Source: Muribaculaceae bacterium (lineage in GTDB: Bacteria > Bacteroidota > Bacteroidia > Bacteroidales > Muribaculaceae). From it: a DNA stretch of 45,675 nt. The first letter of the stretch is position 1. Each line of letters starts with the position of its first letter. Below, in pieces: positions 9,447 to 18,091 of the stretch. The position numbers and the translations under genes were made by a program. The notes beneath the pieces are model-generated. The model worked only from the letters and a program-made list of their open reading frames with translations, did not search any database and had not been told where the DNA came from. The stretch covers positions 1 through 45,675 of the forward strand of contig JAGANS010000069.1 of NCBI GenBank assembly GCA_017624155.1, read 5' to 3'.

Positions 9447-9502
9447 AATGTAGAATGTTGAATGTTGAATGTTGAATTGGCGACCGCGCCGGTTCAACAT
9501 TC
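9443..9502 (+). repeat. GTTGAAT heptamer array and 16-bp hairpin between convergent genes
   Basis: Five heptamers (GTAGAAT twice, GTTGAAT three times) run from 9443 to 9477; the first contains the GH95 stop codon. The last unit opens a stem at 9467-9482 that pairs with 9487-9502 (16 bp with two G.U pairs, loop ACCG). It probably ends transcription or protects the mRNA for GH95 and perhaps for the facing muramidase gene. The same motif occurs at 3079-3121. Confidence 0.65.
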
Positions 9503-9523
9503 AGCTTCACATTTCATTTATAT

Positions 9524-10300
9524 TTATTTATATTTATTGTAAGCGGCGGCGAGGCGTTTGTGATAGCCTCGGGCTGCGTAACTCGGACCGTTGTAGCCTC
9601 GGGCGAAGGCGGTCCAGTTTTTCTTTTTAAGGGCCGGCAGCAGTCCGGCGCGCGATATGAATTCGGCAAAGAGGTCGAGCTGGTCGCGCTCGGAGCGCGA
9701 CATGAGTCTGTAAAATTCCTGCGGCGATGATGTGCCGCATTGACGCCAGTTGAATCCGCCTATCTGGAACATCCCCCAGAATGTCCCTTCGATGGCAGAT
9801 ACGGAGTCGATGTCCATAGCCTGATCGAGGCGTGCCTGCACGGCGGCTTGCTGTGATCCGTATTTTGAAATATTTGGCCGGGCGAACACGGCGGGATGTG
9901 TCTTGGTATATTTCGACAGATTAATATTGTGCCTTGCGGCCATCTTGCGGTAGACCGGAAGGTCGAAATTTATGATGGGTTTACCTTCGTCCCAGAATCC
10001 GCGGTGGCTTTTTCCTGCCTCGATCTCCACGACGGCTTTCATGGCTGCTACCTCGACACCAAGTTGTGCGGCCACCTCCTCGTAGTCGCGCTGCTGCAGG
10101 GGGCCGCTGCGCACGCTGTCGGGCATGTTGAAAGTAAGGCGTACGGTATCGCCTCCGATGACGAATATCTGTCGGTCGGGGTCGAGGTAGTGTATTGAGT
10201 CGGGCGGCGACATCACAATCTGCGATTCGGCGGATGCTCTGCCGCATGTGATCCAGGCAGCCGTCGCGGCTGTGAGTGCCCATGTGAGGATTCTTTTCAT
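9524..10300 (-). CDS. Secreted N-acetylmuramidase (DUF3380 family)
   Basis: Predicted peptidoglycan muramidase of the family first known from phage endolysins (PF11860). A signal peptide (about 1-24, ending ASA) directs it to the periplasm or outside. The domain runs from about 70 to 258: VVEIEAGKSHRGFWDEGKP holds the probable catalytic Glu (E92 or E94), and the end ARGYNGPSYAARGYHKRLA matches the family's YNGP...Y signature. The stretch usually read as FE-R/K-H is here INFDLPVY, a variation. It lies downstream of pepD on the same strand but after a strong terminator, so it is probably transcribed separately. It has no phage neighbours, which points to a cellular wall enzyme. Confidence 0.82.
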   Translation of the reverse strand: MKRILTWALTAATAAWITCGRASAESQIVMSPPDSIHYLDPDRQIFVIGGDTVRLTFNMPDSVRSGPLQQRDYEEVAAQLGVEVAAMKAVVEIEAGKSHRGFWDEGKPIINFDLPVYRKMAARHNINLSKYTKTHPAVFARPNISKYGSQQAAVQARLDQAMDIDSVSAIEGTFWGMFQIGGFNWRQCGTSSPQEFYRLMSRSERDQLDLFAEFISRAGLLPALKKKNWTAFARGYNGPSYAARGYHKRLAAAYNKYK

Positions 10301-10336
10301 CGGGAGAAAGGGTATGAATTTCGGTTAGAGGAAAGA

Positions 10337-10370
10337 AGCACAGCCCCCGTGCCATGACGGGGGCTATGCT
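10337..10370 (-). terminator. Terminator after pepD
   Basis: A 14-bp stem (10337-10350 with 10357-10370, one wobble) with a 6-base loop; on the minus strand it is followed by a pyrimidine-rich tract. It separates pepD from the muramidase gene. Confidence 0.7.
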
Positions 10371-10385
10371 GTAGGTGGGTTAATG

Positions 10386-11846
10386 TCAGGCTTTGAGGTC
10401 GGCGACCTTCTCGAGGGTGCGTGTGAGCTGCCCCCAGAAGCGCTCGACGGCGGGGATGTACATGCGTTCGCTGGGCGAGTGTACACCCTGGAGTGTCGGA
10501 CCGAATGATACCATGTCGAGGTGGGGAAGTTTTTCTTTGAACAGACCGCATTCGAGTCCGGCGTGGATTGCCTTGATGGCGGGCTTCACACCGTAAAGTT
10601 CCTCATAGGCGTCGGAGGCGAGGTGCATGATTGTGGAGTTCATGTTGGGCTTCCAGCCGGGATATCCGTCGCCGTGGGTGACTGTTGCGCCCGCGAGATT
10701 GAAGAGTGCTTCGACCTGATGGGCGATGTCCCACTTGCGCGACTCAACGGACGAGCGCTGCGAGGTGGTGACGAGTATGCCGTTGTCGGGCTGCATCTTG
10801 ACGGATGCGAGGTTGGTGGAGGTCTCTACGAGGCCCTCGAGGTCACGGCTCATCGAGATGACGCCGTGAGGTGCGCTGTACAGAGCGGCGATAAGGTGAT
10901 GGGCTGTTGTGGAGTCGACGCAGAAGTCGGGACGGTCGACCGATTCGATGGTGAGTTCGAGTGTGGGTTCGAGACCTTCGTATTCGTCTTTCACGTCGGC
11001 CACGTACTGATTGAATGCGGCTACGACGTCTTCCTTGCGCGAGGTGTGGACACCGAATACGGCGTGTGCGGCGCGGGGGATGGCGTTGCGGAGGTTGCCG
11101 CCGTCGATTTCGCAGAGCGAGAGTTCATATTTCTGACTCATGGCCCAGAGGAAGCGTGCGAGGAGCTTGTTGGCGTTGGCGCGGCCGAGATGTATGTCGC
11201 CGCCGGAGTGGCCGCCGAGGCCCTTGGCGATGTCGAGCTTGAAGTAGTGGAAGTCGGTGGGGGCCATGGAGCGGTCGTAATGGAACATGCAGGTGGTGTC
11301 GACGCCGCCAGCGCAGCCGACGAAGATCTCTGCGTCGTCCTCGCTGTCGAGGTTGAGCAGCATCTGGCCGCTGATCATGCCGTCGCCGAGGTTGTTGGCG
11401 CCGGTGAGGCCGGTCTCCTCATCGACGGTGAAGAGACATTCCACGGGACCGTGAACGAGGGAGTCGTCGACAAGTACGGCAAGGGCTGCGGCCATGCCGA
11501 TACCGTTGTCAGCGCCGAGTGTAGTGCCGTCGGCGCGCAGCCAGTCGCCGTCGACGATTGTGCGGATGGCGTTGTTCTCGAAGTCGAACGACTTGTCGTT
11601 GCTCTCGCACACCATATCCATGTGTGCCTGAAGTATAACTGTGGGAGCGCCCTCCTTGCCGGGAGTAGCGGGCTTGGTCATTACAACGTTGCCGACAGCG
11701 TCGGTCTTTGCGAAGATGCCGTGCTTGGCGGCGAAGTCGAGGAGGAACTGGCGAATCTTGCCTTCCTTTTTGGATGGACGGGGCACCTGATTGATCTGGT
11801 CGAAGATACCAAATACGAGTGCAGGCTTGAGATCTTTGATAGTCAT
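10386..11846 (-). CDS. pepD: Aminoacyl-histidine dipeptidase (M20 family)
   Basis: Cytosolic metallo-dipeptidase that hydrolyses Xaa-His and other dipeptides. At 486 residues it has the usual length. M20 zinc-ligand and catalytic motifs are visible: ILQAHMDMVCES (H75, D77), TTLGADNGIGMAA (D113), DEETGLTGA (E143, E144) and LLNLDSED. A dimerisation (lid) domain lies between about 200 and 380. It is the first gene on this strand and ends at a strong hairpin. The upstream region to 12024 is shared with the divergent small-protein gene; I could not find a convincing minus-strand -7 box in it. Confidence 0.93.
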   Translation of the reverse strand: MTIKDLKPALVFGIFDQINQVPRPSKKEGKIRQFLLDFAAKHGIFAKTDAVGNVVMTKPATPGKEGAPTVILQAHMDMVCESNDKSFDFENNAIRTIVDGDWLRADGTTLGADNGIGMAAALAVLVDDSLVHGPVECLFTVDEETGLTGANNLGDGMISGQMLLNLDSEDDAEIFVGCAGGVDTTCMFHYDRSMAPTDFHYFKLDIAKGLGGHSGGDIHLGRANANKLLARFLWAMSQKYELSLCEIDGGNLRNAIPRAAHAVFGVHTSRKEDVVAAFNQYVADVKDEYEGLEPTLELTIESVDRPDFCVDSTTAHHLIAALYSAPHGVISMSRDLEGLVETSTNLASVKMQPDNGILVTTSQRSSVESRKWDIAHQVEALFNLAGATVTHGDGYPGWKPNMNSTIMHLASDAYEELYGVKPAIKAIHAGLECGLFKEKLPHLDMVSFGPTLQGVHSPSERMYIPAVERFWGQLTRTLEKVADLKA

Positions 11847-11993
11847 AATATCAAGTTGGTTTAGGGTAATGATTCCTTTAAAAAATGTTTTAATAACGAC
11901 GTGGGTTCGTTGCCGAATGTTAAAATTGTTTATTTCGGCCCTCTAAGTTACAAATTATTTTCGAGAAAATGCAAAAAATCATCCAATCCTTAC

Positions 11994-12001
11994 TATATTT
12001 G
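11994..12001 (+). promoter_or_regulatory. -7 promoter box for the small-protein/OmpH operon
   Basis: TATATTTG fits TAnnTTTG and lies 23 bases before the start codon at 12025. No clear -33 element is seen. Confidence 0.55.
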
Positions 12002-12024
12002 CACTGTAAAAGCAAATCCGGTCC

Positions 12025-12195
12025 ATGAAATTGGCAGTTTTGACAATAATAATCCTTGCATTGTCGTTTGTATTGCTCGGTGTCAAGGTGCTTTTTGTGA
12101 AGGGCGGCAAGTTCCCCACGGGACATGTGGGCGATTCGGCGGCTCTGCGCAGCAAGGGCATCGGATGTGCTTCACACAACGACAAGCAGAAATAA
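12025..12195 (+). CDS. Small conserved membrane protein (56 aa)
   Basis: A 56-codon gene: one N-terminal hydrophobic helix (about residues 3-25, MKLAVLTIIILALSFVLLG) followed by a short polar tail with the stretch LFVKGGKFPTGHVGDSAALR and IGCAS near the end. I recall similar small proteins with a GGKFP.GH motif as widely conserved in Bacteroidales, but no function is known to me. The gene has its own TAnnTTTG promoter and is followed 43 bases later by the Skp-like gene, so the two are probably co-transcribed. The conserved Cys and His in the tail could bind a metal or haem; that is speculation. Confidence 0.75.
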   Translation: MKLAVLTIIILALSFVLLGVKVLFVKGGKFPTGHVGDSAALRSKGIGCASHNDKQK

Positions 12196-12238
12196 AGAAA
12201 AATTCCATTAATCACGGAGAAATCCACCATTACAAAAC

Positions 12239-12835
12239 ATGAAAAAACTTACACTCGCCGTCGCTACCGTCCTTGCCATTGCCGGCACCTCGTGCTCTGA
12301 CTCGGGCAAAAACAGCGTTCTGACCGCGGCCCGTCCCGCAGGCGACTCGGTTGCTGCCCGTTGCAATATCCGGTATATTGACGTCGATTCTGTTCTGAGC
12401 GCCTACACACTCGCTCAGGAACTCACCGCCCAGCAGCAGAAGGAGATGATCGCTTTTGAGAGCGCGGCCCGTCAGAAAGGAACAGATCTGCAGCGCCTGC
12501 AGAACCAGATACAGACCAAGTATCAGAACAACGGCTATCTGACTCAGGAGTCGATGGAAGCCGACATGAAGAGCCTGCAGCAGCGCCAGACCGAGGCCGA
12601 CAACTGGGCCAATACCCATCAGAACCGCCTGGCTCAACTCATGGCTCAGCAGCAGCAGCGTCTCAACGATTCGCTGCAGAATTTCCTGCGCGACTACAAT
12701 GCCGTGTATCACTATGACGCTATCCTCGACAAGAAGGTAGGCTTCTTTGATCCCTCGCTCGATATTACGGGCGATATAATCAGAGGTCTCAATGAGCGTT
12801 ATGCGCCCGCCAAGGAAAACGAAGAAAAGAAATAA
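12239..12835 (+). CDS. OmpH/Skp-like periplasmic chaperone lipoprotein
   Basis: Predicted periplasmic chaperone of the OmpH/Skp family (PF03938), which keeps unfolded outer-membrane proteins soluble. The N-terminus is a lipoprotein signal with AGTSC as lipobox. The segment IRYIDVDSVLSAY resembles the family's first beta strand; about 75-150 is a long, Gln-rich coiled coil (QQQKEM...LQRLQNQIQTKYQ...MAQQQQRLNDSLQNFLRDY), the tentacle region; a second strand pair follows (YDAILDKKVGFFDPSLDIT). At 198 residues it is slightly longer than Skp. It sits 43 bases after the small membrane-protein gene and ends at a hairpin terminator. Confidence 0.85.
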   Translation: MKKLTLAVATVLAIAGTSCSDSGKNSVLTAARPAGDSVAARCNIRYIDVDSVLSAYTLAQELTAQQQKEMIAFESAARQKGTDLQRLQNQIQTKYQNNGYLTQESMEADMKSLQQRQTEADNWANTHQNRLAQLMAQQQQRLNDSLQNFLRDYNAVYHYDAILDKKVGFFDPSLDITGDIIRGLNERYAPAKENEEKK

Positions 12836-12876
12836 CAGGAACATCATTAGAAAGAATAGTTAATTTTTCATGGTGG

Positions 12877-12910
12877 CCGTGGCTCTTCGTGAGAAGGGTC
12901 ACGGTTTTTT
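12877..12910 (+). terminator. Terminator of the OmpH-like gene
   Basis: A CCGTG...CACGG stem with an inner CTTC-GTGA-GAAG hairpin, followed by a run of six T. Confidence 0.75.
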
Positions 12911-12948
12911 TCGTGGTATAAGAGCTTGTTTTAAATAAGTTCTTATAC

Positions 12949-12985
12949 AAAAATAAGTCGGCCGGTTGCGGAGGCAATCGGCCGA
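12949..12985 (-). terminator. Terminator of the gyrA/TPR operon
   Basis: A 12-bp GC-rich stem (12958-12969 with 12974-12985, one G.T) followed on the minus strand by a T-rich tract. It faces the terminator of the OmpH-like gene. Confidence 0.75.
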
Positions 12986-13008
12986 CTGTATAGTGATACG
13001 GACCGGAA

Positions 13009-14226
13009 TCAGAGACCCTGACGACGCTTTACATCTTCCTGCATCTTCTCGTCGTGGAGGTTGTAGTAGATGTTGTCGAGATAGCGGAGAGCCTCGCCCG
13101 AGTTCTCGGGATCAATGGTATAGGCTTTTTCAAGATATTTTGTTGCCTCGATGAAGAGGGGCTTGATCTTGCTGTCGAAGTAAGCCTGATACTCGGCGGC
13201 AGATGTCGGAGCCTCATCGCTGAGCTTGTAGGCTTCCTGGCAGAGTGATGCGCCGTAGAGCGAGTTGGCCTGCTGGTTCTGAGGATCGAGTGTCACGGCC
13301 TTGAAGAACATTTCCTTGGCTTCCGGCTTCTTGTCCTGATTCTCGTAAAGGATACCTTTGATTACGTAGTATTGGGCGTTGCCGGGTTCGGCTGCGATAG
13401 CCTTGTCGATGTAGTTGAAGGCCTTGTCGAATTCCTTGTTCTGGAGATATACGTTGATGATGTTGCCGAGGTAGTTGGGATCTTCGGCGCCGTATTTGGC
13501 GTTGCCTTCAGAAGCCCATTTGATTACGGCGTCCTGATCCTTGGCGAGAGAAGCAACGGACATGGCGTAGTCGTAAAGCTGCTTTTTGCCGTAACCTTTG
13601 CTCTGAGCGTTGGCGAAAGCGCCGAGGGCATTCTGGAGCGAGTCGGCCTGCCATGCTGCGAGGGCCTGGTTGAAGTAAATTTCGCCGAGGACAGTATCAG
13701 CCTGAGCGACTATCTTGCCCTTGAAGCGAGGATCTTCGTAGAATCCGAGGAAAGCATCCCACGCGCGGTAAGCATTGTTGTATTCCTTGAGTTCCCAGTA
13801 GGTGAGGGCGGCGTTGTTGAAGTCGTTGGCGTGACCGCTGAGCGCGTTGATGATCTTGCCGGAGTTCTTGGCCTTGACTTTGCCCTTGGCATCGACAACT
13901 GTGTCGACCGAGAGGGCTTTCATGTAGTAGCCGTATCCTTCGAGAAGATCGTCGGACATCTTTTTATCGCCGCCTTCGGGAGTCTTGCCGAGCTGCTTGA
14001 AGCCGAAGAGTTCGTCGTATTCTTTGAAGAATGCATTGGCGGGGATCATGTATGTCTGCGACATCTTGGAGGTTTCGGGGTCGGAGAAGGCCGGGGTGAG
14101 GATCTTCACCACGTCGGCGGGCTTGCCGCCGCTTTTTTCGGCCTGCTTGAGCAGTTGAGTCTGAGCGCTCAGGGCCGATGCACCTGCTACAAGTGCTACT
14201 GCGGCCATAAAGAGATGTTTGTTCAT
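13009..14226 (-). CDS. Secreted TPR-repeat protein downstream of gyrA
   Basis: Tetratricopeptide-repeat protein of 405 residues with a signal peptide ending SALSAQ, so it acts in the periplasm or at the cell surface. TPR units are clear at about 150-190 (NAALTYWELKEYNNAYRAW), 195-230 and 250-330 (YLQNKEFDKAFNYIDKAIAAEP, IKGILYENQDKKPEAKEMF, VTLDPQNQQANSLYGASL). TPRs mediate protein contacts; no enzyme motif is present. It follows gyrA after 22 bases with no terminator between them and should be expressed from the gyrA promoter. A TPR gene beside gyrA recurs, as far as I know, in Bacteroidales. Partner unknown. Confidence 0.85.
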   Translation of the reverse strand: MNKHLFMAAVALVAGASALSAQTQLLKQAEKSGGKPADVVKILTPAFSDPETSKMSQTYMIPANAFFKEYDELFGFKQLGKTPEGGDKKMSDDLLEGYGYYMKALSVDTVVDAKGKVKAKNSGKIINALSGHANDFNNAALTYWELKEYNNAYRAWDAFLGFYEDPRFKGKIVAQADTVLGEIYFNQALAAWQADSLQNALGAFANAQSKGYGKKQLYDYAMSVASLAKDQDAVIKWASEGNAKYGAEDPNYLGNIINVYLQNKEFDKAFNYIDKAIAAEPGNAQYYVIKGILYENQDKKPEAKEMFFKAVTLDPQNQQANSLYGASLCQEAYKLSDEAPTSAAEYQAYFDSKIKPLFIEATKYLEKAYTIDPENSGEALRYLDNIYYNLHDEKMQEDVKRRQGL

Positions 14227-14248
14227 TGAGTGTATTGAGAGTTATGGG

Positions 14249-16840
14249 TTAATTATCTTGCTGGGATGAGTTGTCGTCGCCGGCTTCGTCGGTGTCGTCG
14301 GCATCATCGTCGGGCTCGGTATCGGGTTCTTCTTCAGTCTCGGCGGTGATGTCGAGTTCGGGAAGTTCCTCGCCGTCGATCTTTTCGACTTCTTCCTCGG
14401 GATCGGTAGGCACGGCGCAAACTGATGCTATTTCGTCGCCGCGCTTGTCGAGGTTGATGAGTCGTACGCCCTGTGTGGCGCGCCCGGCAATCTTGATGTC
14501 GGCGACGCGGATGCGGATGAGCATTCCCGAGCGGTTGATTATAACGAGGTCGTTGTCGTCGTTGACGCTCTCGAATGCGATGAGCTCGCCGGTGCGGTCG
14601 GTGACGTTGAGGGTCTTGACGCCCATTGAGCCGCGCGATGTGAGGCGGTAGGCGTCGAGGGCGGTGCGCTTGCCGTAGCCTTTTTCTGAGACTACGAGGA
14701 CGGTGTTGTCGGAGTCGGGAGTCATGGTGATGAGCCCTACGACCTCGTTGTCGGCCGAGAGGCGCATGCCTCGTACGCCGGAGCTTACGCGGCCCATTGT
14801 GCGGAGCGAGTCGGTGCGGAAGCGGTTGGCCTTGCCCTTGCGTGCGGCGAGCAGGATGTCGGAGGTGTCGTCGGTGAGGTCAACGCCGATGAGGGAGTCG
14901 CCCTCGCGGATGAGGATCGCTTTCTTGCCTTTGGCGAGTACGCGGGAGTATTCGCTGAGGGCGGTCTTCTTGACGATGCCGCGACGGGTGGCGAATATGA
15001 GATAGTGCGATCCGGCGAATTCGGGATCTTCGAGCTGCTTGCATGCAAGGTATGCGCGCACCTTGTCGCCGGGTTCGATATTGAGAAGGTTCTGCAGGGC
15101 ACGTCCCTTGGAGGTCTTGGTGGCTTCGGGGAGCTCGTATACCTTAAGCTTGTAGACGAGTCCGCGGTCGGTGAAGAATAGCATCGAGCAGTGCATCGAG
15201 GCGGTATAAATGTGCTCGATGAAGTCCTCGTCGCGGGTCTGTGCGCCGCGCGATCCTACGCCGCCGCGGTGCTGTGCGCGGTATTCGCTGAGGGGTGTGC
15301 GCTTGATGTATCCAAGGTGGGATATTGTGATGATGACGTCGTCGTCGGGGTAGAATGCCTCGGCGTTGAAGCTGCCGCCCTTGTAGTCAATGACGGTCTT
15401 GCGCTCGTCGCCGTATGTGTCGCGAACGTCTTCGAGTTCTTTGCGGATAACCTCGCGGCAAACGTTCTCGTCGCTGAGAATGAGTTCGTAGCCTGCTATT
15501 TCCTCTTCCACTTCCTTATATTGGGCATGGAGCTTGTCCTGCTCGAGTCCGGAGAGACGCTTGAGCTGCATATCGACGACGGCCTGTGCCTGGGCGTCGC
15601 TGAGGCCGAAGCGTTCCTTGAGTTTCTCGCGTGGATCCTCGTCGCGGGTTGTGTTGCGGATGATCTGTATTACCTCGTCAATGTTGTCGGAGGCGATGAT
15701 GAGGCCTTCGAGGATATGCGCACGTTCCTGAGCCTTGGCGAGCTTGTAGCGTGTGCGGCGGATCACCACTTCGTGTCGGTGGTCGATGAAGGCCTGAAGG
15801 ATTTCCTTGAGCGAGAGTGTCTTGGGACGGCCGTGGACGAGTGCTACATTGTTGACTGCAAATGACGACTGCATCTGTGTCATCTTGTAGAGCTTGTTGA
15901 GCACTACGTTGGAGTTGGCGTCGCTGCGGAGCTTGATGACTATGCGCATGCCCTCGGCGTCGCTCTCGTCGTTGATGTCGGCGATACCGTCGAGCTTTTT
16001 GTCGGTGACGAGTTCGGCGATGTATTTGATCAGCTCGGCCTTGTTGACTCCGTATGGGATCTCATGTACTATGATTGTCTCGTGGTTCTGTTCCTGCTCG
16101 ATGGTGGCGTTGGCGCGAATTATCACGCGGCCGCGACCGGTTTCGTATGCTTCGCGTACACCGTCATAGCCATATATTGTGCCGCCGGTCGGGAAGTCGG
16201 GGGCCGGGATGATGCGGAGGAGATCGTCGGTGGTAATGTCAGGGTTCTCGAGCAGAGCTATCGAGGCGTTGATCGACTCGGTGAGATTGTGGGGCGGCAT
16301 GTTGGTGGCCATGCCGACAGCTATGCCCGATGCGCCGTTGACAAGGAGGTTGGGGAATCGGGTGGGGAGGACGGTGGGTTCGCGGCGCGAGTTATCATAG
16401 TTGGGCTGGAAGTCGACCGTATCCGAATCAAGGTCGCGGAGCATTTCTTCGCCCATCTTGGCGAGACGCACCTCGGTATAACGCATGGCCGCAGGGCCGT
16501 CGCCGTCGATCGAGCCGAAGTTGCCGTGACCGTCGACGAGTGTGTAGCGCAGGCTCCAGTCCTGTGCCATGCGGACGACGGTGCCGTAGATCGAGGAGTC
16601 GCCGTGGGGATGGTATTTACCCATGACTTCGCCGACGCAGTTGGCGGCCTTCTTGTGAGGCTTGTCGGATGTGTTGCCCATCTCGTTCATGCCAAAGAGC
16701 ACGCGACGGTGGACGGGCTTCATGCCGTCGCGCACGTCGGGAAGGGCTCGCGACACTATAACCGACATAGAATAGTCGATATAGGCCGACTTCATTTCGT
16801 TTTCGATATTGATTTTAAATATACGGTCTTCTTCCAACAT
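14249..16840 (-). CDS. gyrA: DNA gyrase subunit A
   Basis: Breakage-reunion subunit of DNA gyrase, which introduces negative supercoils together with GyrB. The 863-residue product starts [20 protein letters not shown]. The active-site tyrosine is Y121 in [14 protein letters not shown]. The quinolone region reads [19 protein letters not shown], with S82 equivalent to E. coli S83 and Gly at the place of E. coli D87. The C-terminal beta-pinwheel (from about 510) carries a GyrA box QHRGGVG and ends in a very acidic Asp/Glu tail of about 50 residues. A consensus promoter lies upstream, and the TPR gene follows in the same operon. Confidence 0.98.
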   Translation of the reverse strand: MLEEDRIFKINIENEMKSAYIDYSMSVIVSRALPDVRDGMKPVHRRVLFGMNEMGNTSDKPHKKAANCVGEVMGKYHPHGDSSIYGTVVRMAQDWSLRYTLVDGHGNFGSIDGDGPAAMRYTEVRLAKMGEEMLRDLDSDTVDFQPNYDNSRREPTVLPTRFPNLLVNGASGIAVGMATNMPPHNLTESINASIALLENPDITTDDLLRIIPAPDFPTGGTIYGYDGVREAYETGRGRVIIRANATIEQEQNHETIIVHEIPYGVNKAELIKYIAELVTDKKLDGIADINDESDAEGMRIVIKLRSDANSNVVLNKLYKMTQMQSSFAVNNVALVHGRPKTLSLKEILQAFIDHRHEVVIRRTRYKLAKAQERAHILEGLIIASDNIDEVIQIIRNTTRDEDPREKLKERFGLSDAQAQAVVDMQLKRLSGLEQDKLHAQYKEVEEEIAGYELILSDENVCREVIRKELEDVRDTYGDERKTVIDYKGGSFNAEAFYPDDDVIITISHLGYIKRTPLSEYRAQHRGGVGSRGAQTRDEDFIEHIYTASMHCSMLFFTDRGLVYKLKVYELPEATKTSKGRALQNLLNIEPGDKVRAYLACKQLEDPEFAGSHYLIFATRRGIVKKTALSEYSRVLAKGKKAILIREGDSLIGVDLTDDTSDILLAARKGKANRFRTDSLRTMGRVSSGVRGMRLSADNEVVGLITMTPDSDNTVLVVSEKGYGKRTALDAYRLTSRGSMGVKTLNVTDRTGELIAFESVNDDNDLVIINRSGMLIRIRVADIKIAGRATQGVRLINLDKRGDEIASVCAVPTDPEEEVEKIDGEELPELDITAETEEEPDTEPDDDADDTDEAGDDNSSQQDN

Positions 16841-16912
16841 ATTTGTGATAGATAGTTATTTTGAGTGTCTGCGGCAGAGAGATGCCGTGTGGCGTTGCCG
16901 CAAATAATCAAG

Positions 16913-16943
16913 CAAAGGTACAAAAAAAATCTGTGACTGCCAA
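16913..16943 (-). promoter_or_regulatory. gyrA promoter
   Basis: On the minus strand TACCTTTG (16913-16920) is the -7 box and TTG (16941-16943) the -33 element, 20 bases apart: a full Bacteroidota consensus. The predicted leader is about 65 bases. Confidence 0.8.
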
Positions 16944-16957
16944 GCTATGCGCGCGTT

Positions 16958-17000
16958 CATTAATAAAAAATTATAAAAGCAAGCCCGGGGCTTGCTTTTA
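16958..17000 (-). terminator. Terminator of the acyltransferase gene
   Basis: Perfect 12-bp stem (16974-16985 with 16989-17000, loop CGG) followed on the minus strand by a T-rich tract. Confidence 0.75.
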
Positions 17001-17027
17001 TAGGGTTATAGGGTTATAGGGTTATAG
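17001..17027. repeat. Three tandem TAGGGTTA octamers
   Basis: TAGGGTTA is repeated three times (17001-17024) plus TAG, wedged between the terminator hairpin and the stop of the acyltransferase gene. A short tandem repeat of this kind can expand or shrink by slippage. No function is evident. Confidence 0.85.
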
Positions 17028-17037
17028 CGCTTTTTGA

Positions 17038-18039
17038 TCAGGCTTTTTGGAGAAGGGCGCGGGAGATGAGGCGGCGCAGGGGGTCGACGGCCATGGCAAG
17101 CAGGTAGAAACCTATTATGACGGCGGCACCGGCGACCGCGAGCTGCCATCCGGGCAGGGCGGCTGCGAGCCGCAGCATCAGCGGCTTCATGGCGTTGCCC
17201 CATATCAGCGGCGATTTGTGTATGAGGTAGGCTGCAAAGGCCGAGCGGGCTGCATAGTTGATGCCCCGCGACTGTATATGCAGCGTAGTGAACAGCATGA
17301 ACAGGCTCACTGTGGAGATAAGCACCAGGGGAGAGTTGTAGGCGAAGGCGCGAGTCGGCTCCATGTAAAGCGAAGTGACGAATATGCCCATGGTGGACAG
17401 CAGGTAAACGGCGGTGATGGCCGGGCGCCGTCGGCTGATAGATGCCGGGGTCACATGCAGGCGGATGTAGCGTGCTGTCATGTAGACAAGTATCAGCTGC
17501 ACGAGGGTGTAGCCGGTGGGATTGAATGATCCCTGCCACCACCAGCCGCACCACAGATTGAAGAGCGTGAACGCGGCAAGAAGCCACGTATACTGCCGCT
17601 TGTCGAGCGCCTCCAGACCGGCATTGAGTACGGGACTGAGCAGCATCAGGCCGAAGTATGCAGGTACATACCACAGGTCGGTATGTGTGAGCACAAGCCA
17701 GCTCTCGGCCCAGCCGGTCAACGGCAGTCGCCCCGGGAAGCAGAGCATGAGCACTGTGTATATTCCGACGGCATAGAATGCGCATTGGAACAGGTAGGCC
17801 GCCGCGCTGCGCCAACGCAGCCGGATGCCGAAGTATCCCGAAATCATGGTGAAGCAGTTGACGCCTATTATGGCTATGGATTCGATGGCGAGACGCCACA
17901 GATCGTAGGCGGTGGCGTCGGCGAGATTGCCGTGGAGGGCGGGCAGGCCGAGGGCGGCGCCGTCGGCATGAACGGTGAGCACCATCAGCATGCTGATGAT
18001 GCGCAGGAGTTCGATATTTGATTTGCGCTCGGTTTTCAT
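17038..18039 (-). CDS. Acyltransferase family 3 membrane protein
   Basis: Integral membrane acyltransferase (PF01757, OafA/WecH-like), a family that adds acetyl or succinyl groups to surface polysaccharides or lipids. The ATG at 18039 is chosen because the product begins MKTERKSNIELLRIISMLM, matching the family start with the conserved VLTVHAD histidine in the first helix; the frame is open further upstream only across the rplS terminator and into rplS. The product has 333 residues and about ten membrane helices. It lies between rplS and gyrA on the same strand, downstream of the rplS terminator. The acceptor cannot be inferred. Confidence 0.82.
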   Translation of the reverse strand: MKTERKSNIELLRIISMLMVLTVHADGAALGLPALHGNLADATAYDLWRLAIESIAIIGVNCFTMISGYFGIRLRWRSAAAYLFQCAFYAVGIYTVLMLCFPGRLPLTGWAESWLVLTHTDLWYVPAYFGLMLLSPVLNAGLEALDKRQYTWLLAAFTLFNLWCGWWWQGSFNPTGYTLVQLILVYMTARYIRLHVTPASISRRRPAITAVYLLSTMGIFVTSLYMEPTRAFAYNSPLVLISTVSLFMLFTTLHIQSRGINYAARSAFAAYLIHKSPLIWGNAMKPLMLRLAAALPGWQLAVAGAAVIIGFYLLAMAVDPLRRLISRALLQKA

Positions 18040-18044
18040 ACAAC

Positions 18045-18072
18045 AAAAAAAATCCGCCTTTCGGGCGGATTT
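18045..18072 (-). terminator. Terminator of rplS
   Basis: Stem AAATCCGCC/GGCGGATTT (18050-18058 with 18064-18072), followed on the minus strand by a run of eight T. Confidence 0.85.
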
Positions 18073-18091
18073 AAGGCTTGCTTGCGTAGTC

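Noticed and set aside
10521-11864. Long plus-strand frame opposite pepD, and similar frames opposite gyrA (15191-15865, 16064-16855) and the TPR gene (13372-14229)
   Set aside because: Shadows of well-supported genes; translations are low-complexity and rich in Val, Gly and Ala with no motifs.
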